DNA of 14,979 nucleotides from Chloroflexota bacterium (GCA_029555885.1 JAKPQT010000197.1:1-14979), one strand, 5' to 3'. Counted from the stretch's first letter, positions 8,051 to 14,334 are shown. The notes: generated by a model from the letters alone, not told the origin. Program-made: numbers and translations.

Positions 8051-8056
8051 AAACCT

Positions 8057-9904
8057 TTACGCCGGCACGGGCCGGTATTCCTCCACGTCGTTGCGGATGT
8101 ACATCTGGTAGCGCGCGATGTCCAGCCAGCGGAAGATGACGTTGCCGGTCTTATCCGGGTGCATGCCGGTCAGGAACGGCCACCAAATCTGGTAGATGAC
8201 CTCGTGCTCGATGAAGATGCCGCCGACGTCCTCGACCAGGATGCGCTCGGCCTGCTGGTACAGGTCGATGCGCTTGGCCTCGTCAGACGTGCGGCCCGCC
8301 TCGGTGACGAGCTCATCGAACTTCGGGTTGATCCAGGAGTGCCGCGGCGACCCCTTCTCGTTGACGCTCTTCCAGAGCGAGGTAAGCATGTTCGCCGGGT
8401 CCAGGTAGTCATACTCGTACTGGCCGCGGAAGATCTGCATGGAGTGATCCGCGCGGCGCTGGCCCCAGACACCGCCTTCGAGTACTTCCAGGTTCACCTT
8501 GATGCCCAGGATCTGCTGCCATTGCTGCTGAATGAACTCGGCTTCCAGCTCGCGGCCGTTAGAGAACATATTCAGCTCAAGCTGCGTGCCAGAGGCGTCC
8601 TTGCCCTCCGGATACCCGGCCTCGGCCAGCAGGCTCTTCGCCAGCTCGGGGTCGAACCGCTGCACCTCCTTCAGCTCGGGGTTGTAGGCCGGAAAGTCGG
8701 GCGGCAGCATCGAATAGCCGGGGATCATGGTGCCCTGCATGACGTTCTGGGTCAGGGTCTCGCGGTCGATGGCGTGTGAGAGCGCCTGGCGGAGCTTCAG
8801 GTTGTTCAGCGGCGGGTTGAGCGTGTCGAGCTGCAAGTAGCGCGACTGGAAGTTGTTGGTGAAGTGGAGCAGGGGCGCGAGCTGCGGGTCGGAGCGCGCC
8901 TGCATGACCTGCGTCGGGTTCATCAGGTGGACGATATCGATCTCGCGTGCAAGGAACTGCGGGAACGCGTCATAGGTCTGCCCCGCCGCCACCAATGGGA
9001 TGATGATCTTGCGGATGCCGCCGGGATGCGGGCCGTTGTACATCTCGTTCGGCTCGAACGCGATCATCTCGTTGGGCCGCCACTCGACCGGCTTCCACGG
9101 CCCACATGAGACGTAGCTTTCCACCGTATCGGCCCAATGCGCAGGATCTTTCTCGGCCAGATGCTTGGGCACAGGCACGGCGGCCTGGTAGGAGAGCAGG
9201 CTCAATAGATGAGGCGCAGGCCCGTCCTGCCCGTAGACGCGGAAGGTGAAGTCGTCGATCTTCTCGCACCCAATGCCCTCCGGCCCGGCCTTGCCCTGGT
9301 TGTAATCCCGGAAGCCCTTGATGTCATAGTAGTACCAGGCCCACGGATTCGCGAGCTCGGGGTTGGCGAGATGCTGATAGGTGTAGACGAAGTCGTCCGC
9401 CGTGATCGGCGTGCCGTCGCTCCACTTGGCGCCGTCGCGGATGTGAAACTCGACATAAGTCGCGTCGTCGGCCACCTTCCAGGTGTCGGCCAGGGCCGGC
9501 ACGATTTCCTGGTTCTCGTTGCGGCGAACGAGCGGCTCGGTGCACCAGTTGAGAGCCGCACCGCCGTTGTAGATGTCGCGCGCCGCGTCCAGATGCACCG
9601 GGTTGCCGCCGCCCTCGTGCAGATGGACTGATTTCTCCCAGGGCGCGGCATCCAGCGGAAGTACACGGCCCCAGGGGGTCGTGATGCCGGGCTCGGGGGT
9701 CGCGGTCACGACCTTCTCGACTTCGACCTGTTTCTCGACCACCGAGGTGACCTGCTTCTCAACTTCGACCTGCTTCTCGACGACGACCGTCTCTTTGACG
9801 ACCTGGGGTGCGGCTGGCGCAGCGCAGGCTGCGGCCGTGGCGCCAACTGCGGCCGCGCCGCCCAACTTGACAAAATCACGACGCGAAAGCTTCTTGAGAT
9901 TCAT
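8057..9904 (-). CDS. ABC transporter substrate-binding lipoprotein, family 5 (DppA/OppA-like)
   Basis: A 615-aa extracellular solute-binding protein of SBP family 5. The N-terminus has a twin-arginine motif, SRRDFVK (7-13), an Ala-rich hydrophobic stretch and Cys27 preceded by AAA. This suggests Tat export and lipidation, although the lipobox is weak. Residues about 33-66 are a Val/Glu/Lys-rich spacer with repeated VEKQVEVEK, a pattern often seen in Chloroflexota binding proteins. The SBP_bac_5 domain follows, with WKVADDATYVEFHIRDGAKW and SDGTPITADDFVYTYQHL. It is longer than typical DppA (about 535 aa), partly because of the spacer. The start ATG 9904 has AAGGAGG at 9913-9919, 8 nt upstream; an in-frame ATG at 9934 has no such site. 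Substrate could be peptides or oligosaccharides; family 5 proteins bind both. Confidence 0.93.
   Translation of the reverse strand: MNLKKLSRRDFVKLGGAAAVGATAAACAAPAAPQVVKETVVVEKQVEVEKQVTSVVEKQVEVEKVVTATPEPGITTPWGRVLPLDAAPWEKSVHLHEGGGNPVHLDAARDIYNGGAALNWCTEPLVRRNENQEIVPALADTWKVADDATYVEFHIRDGAKWSDGTPITADDFVYTYQHLANPELANPWAWYYYDIKGFRDYNQGKAGPEGIGCEKIDDFTFRVYGQDGPAPHLLSLLSYQAAVPVPKHLAEKDPAHWADTVESYVSCGPWKPVEWRPNEMIAFEPNEMYNGPHPGGIRKIIIPLVAAGQTYDAFPQFLAREIDIVHLMNPTQVMQARSDPQLAPLLHFTNNFQSRYLQLDTLNPPLNNLKLRQALSHAIDRETLTQNVMQGTMIPGYSMLPPDFPAYNPELKEVQRFDPELAKSLLAEAGYPEGKDASGTQLELNMFSNGRELEAEFIQQQWQQILGIKVNLEVLEGGVWGQRRADHSMQIFRGQYEYDYLDPANMLTSLWKSVNEKGSPRHSWINPKFDELVTEAGRTSDEAKRIDLYQQAERILVEDVGGIFIEHEVIYQIWWPFLTGMHPDKTGNVIFRWLDIARYQMYIRNDVEEYRPVPA
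9713..9781 (-). repeat. Internal 27-nt direct repeat encoding the lipoprotein spacer
   Basis: The stretch 9713-9739 recurs at 9755-9781 with 2 differences in 27 nt, a period of 42 nt (14 codons). It encodes two rounds of a VEKQVEVEK-type spacer directly after the lipidated cysteine. The period keeps the reading frame, so unit gain or loss would change tether length without a frameshift. Confidence 0.8.
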
Positions 9905-9972
9905 GCTGTTTTCCTCCTTGAAAGACGCGTTCATCGAACCTGCATGGAATGGTCAACGAGTCCGGACCAGGT

Positions 9973-9982
9973 TCACCTCCTT
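9973..9982 (-). promoter_or_regulatory. Strong Shine-Dalgarno sequence with no start codon at proper distance
   Basis: On the - strand AAGGAGGTGA directly overlaps the stop codon of the upstream UroD-like gene. This is nearly full complementarity to the 16S rRNA 3' end. The next gene has its own site at 9913-9919, and the nearest ATG (9945) is 27 nt downstream and heads a 4-codon frame. It may be a relic of a lost start, or a ribosome standby site for the highly expressed binding protein. Confidence 0.5.
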
Positions 9983-11006
9983 ACAACAGCGTCGCTTCTT
10001 CCAGAAATGCACGGATGTTGCGCAGCGGCGTCTCCGGCATGATGCCGTTGCCCGCGGCCAGCAGCAGTCCGCCTTCAGGCCGCCGGAAGATGCGCGCCAC
10101 CTCACGGACGCCGGCGCGCACCTCTGCCTCGGTGCCCTCCGGCAACAGGTGCTGGACATCCACGCCCACCAGGAAGCTGATCTTGCCGCCGAAGCGTTCG
10201 GCTACGTCGGCATAGTCCATCGTGTGCGCCTGGATGGGGTGCAGCACGTCCAGCCCGATCTCCACGAAATCCCCGATGATGGCGGTCAGATTGCCGCACG
10301 CGTGCAGCCAGAAGTGCATCCCGAGGCTGTGAATCTCGCGGATGAACTCGGCGTAGAATGGCTTCAGGATCCGGCGGAAGACCGCGGGGCTCATCATGAG
10401 GGCGCGCTGCGAGCCGAGGTCGTCGGACGTGAAGATGCCGTCCACGCCCGCGGCCTTGAACTCGCGGACGGCCTTGACGTGATGATCCAGCAGGGCCTGC
10501 GTCAGCCGCTTGAGCTCGACCGGATGCTCCAGGAAGTCCAGCAGCACGTTCTCCATGCCGCGGATGGCCCACAGCCGCTCGTAGAAGCAGTACCACCAGT
10601 GGCCGAGCACATACTGGTCGGGATGGGCTGCCACGAACGCCCGCGCCTGGTCGAACAGGCCGGTCTGCCGTTCCAGCACAGGGAACTCTGCCAGGTAGGC
10701 GTCAAGGTCGCGCCAGTCAGGCAGGAGGATGCGGGCGTCCAGCCCGCCGGCGCTGGGACTGGGGCTGCCGGAGAAGGCCCAGCGGTAATCGGGGTCCGGC
10801 GTGGGCGACTCGTACATCCCCGGCGTCACGTAGCTGACTGCGGGCACATCATCGGGGATGTCGGCGCCGAGCGCGTCGAGCTGCGTGCCGTACTTCGCAT
10901 AGGTGCCCTCGCCCCACCACTTGTGGAAGGTAAGCGGCACACAGTCGGCGCCGCGGCGCTCCACGACGGCCCGCACGACTTCCTTCGGATATGGCTCTCG
11001 CAGCAT
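9981..11006 (-). CDS. URO-D-fold protein, methyltransferase-like (paralogue 2)
   Basis: A 341-aa member of the URO-D/MtaA superfamily and first gene of the transport operon. Key segments are SDDLGSQRALMM (194-205) and LHACGN (234-239), the His-x-Cys pair used for zinc in the methyltransferase branch, with a C-terminal GGLLLAAGNGI motif typical of the family. It aligns in order with the gene at 1740-2771 but is clearly divergent (for example SDDLGSQRALMM against GDDYGTQKAMM), so the two are old paralogues. No corrinoid protein is in the window, so methyl transfer is unproven. Placement ahead of a transporter suggests action on the imported substrate. The start is ATG 11006, with only a weak AAGGGG site upstream and a roughly 130-nt leader. 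Confidence 0.85.
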   Translation of the reverse strand: MLREPYPKEVVRAVVERRGADCVPLTFHKWWGEGTYAKYGTQLDALGADIPDDVPAVSYVTPGMYESPTPDPDYRWAFSGSPSPSAGGLDARILLPDWRDLDAYLAEFPVLERQTGLFDQARAFVAAHPDQYVLGHWWYCFYERLWAIRGMENVLLDFLEHPVELKRLTQALLDHHVKAVREFKAAGVDGIFTSDDLGSQRALMMSPAVFRRILKPFYAEFIREIHSLGMHFWLHACGNLTAIIGDFVEIGLDVLHPIQAHTMDYADVAERFGGKISFLVGVDVQHLLPEGTEAEVRAGVREVARIFRRPEGGLLLAAGNGIMPETPLRNIRAFLEEATLL

Positions 11007-11128
11007 TGCGGCTACCCCTTAACTGCACCGGCAGCTCAACCCGGATGGTGAAGGTTGCGCTGGTGACAGGATCGTGAGCGATGACGCCAGAGCAGTGCCT
11101 GGATAGCTCGGGCGTAATGGTGGTGGCA

Positions 11129-11153
11129 GCTAGAAAAGCAATTCAATTCTAGC
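11129..11153. promoter_or_regulatory. Candidate operator over the -10 of the transport operon
   Basis: GCTAGAA (11129-11135) and TTCTAGC (11147-11153) form perfect 7-bp inverted arms with 11 nt between centres' edges. The second arm contains the -10 hexamer, and the first falls at about the start site. A dimeric repressor bound here would block transcription. The regulator is unknown, and chance occurrence cannot be excluded. Confidence 0.4.
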
Positions 11154-11175
11154 ACAATGGTTTCGCGAGTGTCAA
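11146..11175 (-). promoter_or_regulatory. Sigma70-type promoter of the transport operon
   Basis: On the - strand TTGACA (11175-11170), an 18-nt spacer, then TAGAAT (11151-11146), preceded by TGC as an extended -10. The -35 lies 13 nt beyond the abiEii coding end. It directs transcription toward the UroD-like gene at 11006. The same layout recurs upstream of eda. Confidence 0.75.
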
Positions 11176-11187
11176 CTACCTTCGGAA

Positions 11188-11874
11188 TTACGCCGCAGGC
11201 CTGCCCGACGTGAGTCTAGCCATCAACTTGAGGGCTAGCTCGCGGAATTGCGCCTTGAGGAGGCGCGGCTCGACCGGCTGAAGCATCCGAACCGGCCACC
11301 GTTCAAGCTCATCAGGGAAGTCGGTCGCTCGATTGAGAGCCACGGCTAACCAGTACGGATCGAACCCCGGGTCTTTCTGCGCTGCCTGCGCCATGAGCTC
11401 GTCCAGGGGCACTTGCTGAAGGATAAAGAAGAGGTCCACAGCGTCGCGCGGCTCGGCGCGACCGAAGTAAGCCAGTAACTTGTCAACCCGTAAGTCCGTC
11501 AGGGAACCTACCCGGATGCCGGCCTCTGTCTCAACGGGCGGTTCCAGTCGAAACGGGCTGTCTTGCGCCAGATCCACCTTCAGGCTTTCGGCATTGTAGG
11601 TCACCAAGAATTCTACATAAGTGCTGAATCTTCGAATGACAGTTACCTCGAAGTTGCCTTGTCGTCCTAACGCTTCGATAAGATAGGATTGCGGTAGGAT
11701 CAAGGTCGCTTCCCCGGTGAAGAAGTCAAGATCAAAGGAAAGTCGGTGTCCCAAGTAGTATTCTGCCAGTGCCGTGCCGCCCGCCAGATAGAACTGCTCC
11801 TGATCGGGCAGAGTGGCGAACTGGGCCATGAACGAGCTTTGAACAGGTGTCAGCAGGCCCTTACCGCGCAGCAT
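11188..11874 (-). CDS. AbiEii/AbiGii-type nucleotidyltransferase (putative toxin)
   Basis: A 228-aa protein of the AbiEii nucleotidyltransferase family (DNA polymerase beta-like fold), known as the toxin of type IV AbiE toxin-antitoxin and phage-abortive systems. Motif I is at 32-52: GG-T, then HR and SFDLDFF with metal-binding Asp48 and Asp50. A third acidic position, Asp101, lies in LKVDL. DLRVDKLLAYFGR (127-139) and EPRDAVDLFFI (141-151) match the conserved helical motifs with the key Lys132. The start ATG 11874 has GAGG upstream and overlaps the preceding small gene by 14 nt. GC is visibly lower than in its neighbours, as expected for a mobile defence or addiction module. The classical AbiEi antitoxin is absent. 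Confidence 0.85.
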   Translation of the reverse strand: MLRGKGLLTPVQSSFMAQFATLPDQEQFYLAGGTALAEYYLGHRLSFDLDFFTGEATLILPQSYLIEALGRQGNFEVTVIRRFSTYVEFLVTYNAESLKVDLAQDSPFRLEPPVETEAGIRVGSLTDLRVDKLLAYFGRAEPRDAVDLFFILQQVPLDELMAQAAQKDPGFDPYWLAVALNRATDFPDELERWPVRMLQPVEPRLLKAQFRELALKLMARLTSGRPAA

Positions 11875-12094
11875 GACGAGGCCTCAGAAAGCGCACCCAG
11901 AGGCTGTACAGATGCGGTGGCAGATTCAACTCATCCAGAAGGCGCGCAACTTCGTCCAGGTCCAGGCTGGCAATATCCTCCGCCCTGCCGTGTTCGATGA
12001 CTTGGCGGATATACCATTTGCGCTGGAAAGGATCGGCGAGATCGAGCCGGTCAGTGCTCCAGACGATATGTCTTGGTGGCGAGATGATGGTCAC
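11861..12094 (-). CDS. Small partner of the AbiEii nucleotidyltransferase (DUF6922-like, putative antitoxin)
   Basis: A 77-aa protein encoded just before and overlapping the AbiEii gene by 14 nt. The sequence has HIVWSTDRLDLADPFQRKWY, RQVIEHGRAEDIASL and LPPHLYSLWVRFLR. This resembles, from memory, the short proteins (DUF6922 type) often found ahead of AbiEii-like genes in Cyanobacteria and Chloroflexota. It is much smaller than AbiEi and shows no winged-helix DNA-binding domain. The start is taken as GTG 12094, with GAGG about 7 nt upstream; an in-frame stop lies just above it. An antitoxin role is inferred from operon position only. Confidence 0.7.
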   Translation of the reverse strand: MTIISPPRHIVWSTDRLDLADPFQRKWYIRQVIEHGRAEDIASLDLDEVARLLDELNLPPHLYSLWVRFLRPRHAAR

Positions 12095-12148
12095 AATGGC
12101 GCCTCAGTGCAACGATTGGTACAGGGAGCTCCTTGCTCCTATACTGCC

Positions 12149-12157
12149 ATTATACCA
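12149..12157 (-). promoter_or_regulatory. Extended -10 promoter of the AbiEii pair
   Basis: TGGTATAAT on the - strand is a consensus extended -10 (TGn TATAAT). No convincing -35 lies 17 nt upstream, which extended -10 promoters tolerate; that region is inside the end of the kinase gene. An 8-bp palindrome, GGAGCTCC (12125-12132), lies just downstream and could be a site for autoregulation. Confidence 0.6.
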
Positions 12158-12169
12158 CGCGATAGCTGC

Positions 12170-13309
12170 TCAGCGCGCGACACGCTTGCCGCCGCCCGCG
12201 ACGTCGGCGCGCAGCAGGTCCTGTACCTCGGCCTTCGTAACGACCGGCAGGTCGAACATGAGCGTCTGTTTGAGCCGGGTCGCCGCGTCACCGACGAGGA
12301 CGCCCTTCTCCAGTCCCTTCGCGCCGAAGCCGGCAGTCAGCAAACCGTAGTAGAAGCCGCCATTCCAGGTATCGCCGCCGCCCAGCCGGTCGAGCAGCAC
12401 GATATCGCGTACTGCGGCTGACCGCACGAAGTGGCCCGCCGCGTCCAATGCGGCCGACTCCCACCGGTTGACCTCGAAGCTGTCGGGGTAGCGCAGCGTC
12501 AGCGCGACGATCTCTGCTGCGAACAGGTCGCGCACTTGTTCAGCGAAGTCTTGTAGATCGGCATCGCTCACCGGTCCCAGGTCGCCTTTGTCGATTTCCT
12601 CCGCGCTGTACGGCCCACAGCCCAGCCCGTAGAGTACGGCCATGTCCTCGATGGTCGTCACGACGATGCTCACGTGCTCCTTGATGAGCGGGGTGAGCAC
12701 CGCGCGGCACTGCTCCGCGGACCACAGCGTCGCGCGGTAGTTCAGGTCCAGCCCGACGCGACAGCCGTCGGGCATAGCGGCTACGGCCTCCTCGAACGTC
12801 TCCAGCAGGTAGTTGCGCTCGTACTTGCTGTGCGCGGCCAGGCCGAAGGTGATGCCAGAGGTGTGAAGCAGTTGGCAGCCGGCGAGTGCGCTCGACCAAT
12901 CGACCATGCCGGGGGCCAGGCGGCTGGCCGCGGAGTACATCCGCTGGTACCAGCCGACGCTCTTGCGCGGGGTGCGCCCGATCTCATAGAGGAAGCGGCC
13001 CACCGGCTCGCCTTTCGGCGCCCAGGCGAAGTGGTCGGTGTTGACGCCCTGGCCCCGCGCGGTGTCGCGGATGAGCCAACCGTAGGGGTTGTCGGGCACG
13101 CGCGTGATGTACGCGCTGGGGATGCCGAAGCGCGCAAGGACCATTGCCAGCGTGTACTCGCTGCCTGCGAGTGAGAGATGCACCTGCCGGGCCATCTCGA
13201 GGCGCTGCATGTCAGCCGGCGTGTCGCGCACCATCGTCTCCCCGAACGTGACGAACGCAGCTCCCCGCCCGGCAAAGGCGGACAGGTCATCTTTCAAGAT
13301 ATTGAGCAT
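12170..13309 (-). CDS. kdgK: PfkB-family sugar kinase, probable 2-dehydro-3-deoxygluconokinase
   Basis: A 379-aa ribokinase/PfkB-family kinase. It likely phosphorylates 2-keto-3-deoxygluconate to KDPG, the substrate of the aldolase encoded just upstream. Visible features are FVTFGETMVRDTP near the N-terminus, the GSEYTLAMVLARFG substrate region, DLNYRATLW (188-196), which is typical of KDG kinases, and the anion hole with catalytic base GGGDTWNGGF (310-319, Asp313). It is longer than E. coli KdgK (about 309 aa), with extra residues in the middle and at the C-terminus. The start ATG 13309 has GGGGAGG just upstream. Other PfkB sugar specificities are possible; the eda and GH28 neighbours make KDG the best guess. 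Confidence 0.82.
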   Translation of the reverse strand: MLNILKDDLSAFAGRGAAFVTFGETMVRDTPADMQRLEMARQVHLSLAGSEYTLAMVLARFGIPSAYITRVPDNPYGWLIRDTARGQGVNTDHFAWAPKGEPVGRFLYEIGRTPRKSVGWYQRMYSAASRLAPGMVDWSSALAGCQLLHTSGITFGLAAHSKYERNYLLETFEEAVAAMPDGCRVGLDLNYRATLWSAEQCRAVLTPLIKEHVSIVVTTIEDMAVLYGLGCGPYSAEEIDKGDLGPVSDADLQDFAEQVRDLFAAEIVALTLRYPDSFEVNRWESAALDAAGHFVRSAAVRDIVLLDRLGGGDTWNGGFYYGLLTAGFGAKGLEKGVLVGDAATRLKQTLMFDLPVVTKAEVQDLLRADVAGGGKRVAR

Positions 13310-13339
13310 ACAACCTCCCCTGCGACAAGGAGTAGACGG

Positions 13340-13414
13340 AAATAGAACGCTGATGAACGCAGGTGATCATGATTGACATAGATTTTTCCTGATTAGATTA
13401 CAGTAAAATCAGCG
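13340..13414. repeat. Dispersed repeat family A, copy 2 (between eda and kdgK)
   Basis: The first 16 nt (13340-13355, AAATAGAACGCTGATG) are identical to the reverse complement of 1705-1720. CGCTGAT at 13349-13355 is complementary to ATCAGCG at 13408-13414, giving a short-armed inverted repeat with an AT-rich centre. It lies in the 158-nt gap upstream of kdgK, so it is part of the kdgK leader. Confidence 0.75.
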
Positions 13415-13432
13415 TGAATCATGGCTATCTGG

Positions 13433-13449
13433 GCCAACCGAAGGTTGGC
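13433..13449 (-). terminator. Hairpin just after eda
   Basis: GCCAACC, a 3-nt loop and GGTTGGC form a perfect 7-bp stem 18 nt past the eda stop codon on the - strand. No U-run follows, so it is a weak terminator candidate or a 3'-end protector. It may lower read-through from eda into kdgK. Confidence 0.4.
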
Positions 13450-13467
13450 ACGTTATCAGCATTCTCT

Positions 13468-14130
13468 TCACCCACGCCCCGCCGTAACTTCGGCTACGAA
13501 GCGCCGCGCGCGTTCGGTCAGGCCAGGCCAGTCTGCGGCGTCGAGGATCTTCTGATTGATGAGCTCGCCGCCGACGCCGACTGCGGCTGCGCCGGCACGA
13601 ATAAAATCCGCGGTGTTGCCCAGGTCCACGCCGCCGACAGGGACGAGGTCCACCTGTGGGAGCGGCGCACGTACGGCCTTTATGTAGGCGGGGCCGCCGG
13701 CGCTGGCCGGGAAGACCTTGACCAGGTCCGCGCCGGCCTCCCACGCCGTCAGGATTTCCGTAGGCGTGAAGGCGCCGGGCAGCACGGGAATGCCGTACCG
13801 CTTGCACAGCGCGATGGTGGCGAGGTTGAGGGTGGGGCAGACGATGAACTGCGCGCCTGCGAGGATGGCGGCGCGGGCGCTTTCCGGGTCGAGCACAGTG
13901 CCCGCGCCGAAAAGCATGCCGGAGCCGGACGCACCGGCGGCGCGGAACGTTGCGACAGCCTGCCGGATGACGTCGAGCGCGCCGGGCGTGGTGAACGTGA
14001 CCTCAATGGCCTGCACGCCGCCCGCGTGGACGGCTTCCGCGGCCGCGAGCAACTGCTCGGATGCCTGGGCGCGCATGATGGCAATGACGCCGGTCCGGCG
14101 GATGAGGGTTAGCGCATCGTCGCGTAACAT
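13468..14130 (-). CDS. eda: 2-dehydro-3-deoxy-phosphogluconate (KDPG) aldolase
   Basis: A 220-aa TIM-barrel class I aldolase of the KDPG/KHG family. It splits 2-keto-3-deoxy-6-phosphogluconate to pyruvate and glyceraldehyde-3-phosphate. Motifs are GVIAIMRA (14-21), AIEVTFTTPGA (41-51) with catalytic Glu43, GAGTVLD (75-81), CPTLN, GIPVLPGAFTPTEI (113-126), DLVKVFPA (135-142) with Schiff-base Lys138, and VPVGGVDLGN. Length is normal. The start ATG 14130 has CGGAGA about 7 nt upstream. It lies upstream of the kinase on the same strand (158-nt gap) and divergent from the GH28 gene, consistent with uronate catabolism. It has a good sigma70-type promoter at 14178-14207. Confidence 0.93.
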   Translation of the reverse strand: MLRDDALTLIRRTGVIAIMRAQASEQLLAAAEAVHAGGVQAIEVTFTTPGALDVIRQAVATFRAAGASGSGMLFGAGTVLDPESARAAILAGAQFIVCPTLNLATIALCKRYGIPVLPGAFTPTEILTAWEAGADLVKVFPASAGGPAYIKAVRAPLPQVDLVPVGGVDLGNTADFIRAGAAAVGVGGELINQKILDAADWPGLTERARRFVAEVTAGRG

Positions 14131-14177
14131 AGCGGATCTCCGAATTATCGTGGTTTGGGGCGATGGTTACGCACGCG

Positions 14178-14207
14178 ATTCTAGCACTGAGGCGGGAGGG
14201 CGGTCAA
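14178..14207 (-). promoter_or_regulatory. Sigma70-type promoter of eda
   Basis: On the - strand TTGACC (14207-14202), an 18-nt spacer and TAGAAT (14183-14178) with TGC in front. The layout is the same as the transport-operon promoter, including the shared word GTGCTAGAAT. A perfect 10-bp palindrome, AGGAATTCCT (14214-14223), sits just upstream of the -35 and could be a regulator site. Confidence 0.72.
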
Positions 14208-14240
14208 ACGACCAGGAATTCCTAGCCGTTTAGTTTTACA

Positions 14241-14285
14241 AACCGGGTTTCTGTGCGAAGCGCAGCTTCGCCGAGAAACCGGGTT
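14241..14285. repeat. Palindromic hairpin repeat in the eda/GH28 divergent region
   Basis: Arms 14241-14252 (AACCGGGTTTCT) and 14274-14285 are perfectly complementary over 12 bp. After a 2x2 mismatch, a 7-bp inner stem GCGAAGC (14255-14261)/GCTTCGC (14265-14271) closes on a 3-nt loop. The structure is too regular for chance and looks like a dispersed element. It separates the two divergent promoters and is not followed by a T-run. Confidence 0.85.
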
Positions 14286-14304
14286 GGTGGGCGTCATGAA
14301 CCAT

Positions 14305-14334
14305 TTGTACCGTGCAACTGCTCCATGATACACT
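14305..14334 (+). promoter_or_regulatory. Candidate promoter of the GH28 gene
   Basis: TTGTAC (14305-14310), an 18-nt spacer and TACACT (14329-14334), with TGA in front as an extended -10. It lies about 35 nt upstream of the GTG start. The imperfect palindrome TTGTACCGTGCAA (14305-14317) covers the -35 and might be an operator. Confidence 0.5.

Larger units (their letters stand above)
11007..11187 (-). other. Leader and promoter region of the transport operon
   Basis: This 181-nt gap between the UroD-like gene and abiEii holds the operon promoter, a palindrome over its -10 and a leader of about 130 nt. No small gene or recognisable riboswitch was seen in the leader. Confidence 0.55.

Noticed and set aside
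9905..9934. Upstream ATG (9934) as start of the binding protein
   Set aside because: No Shine-Dalgarno before it, and it would put an extra 10 residues ahead of the twin-arginine signal; ATG 9904 has an ideal AAGGAGG.
9573..11051. Long + strand open frame (492 codons) opposite the binding-protein and UroD-like genes
   Set aside because: It is antisense to two well-supported genes, has low-complexity Arg/His/Val-rich translation without domain motifs, and is explained by GC-rich third-position bias.
11007..11140. Riboswitch (for example cobalamin, given the UroD-like gene) in the operon leader
   Set aside because: No B12-box-like or other conserved riboswitch core was recognised in the roughly 130-nt leader, and it is short for a cobalamin riboswitch.
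13433..13449. Classical Rho-independent terminator after eda
   Set aside because: The stem is good but no T-run follows, so only a weak terminator or 3'-end structure is claimed.
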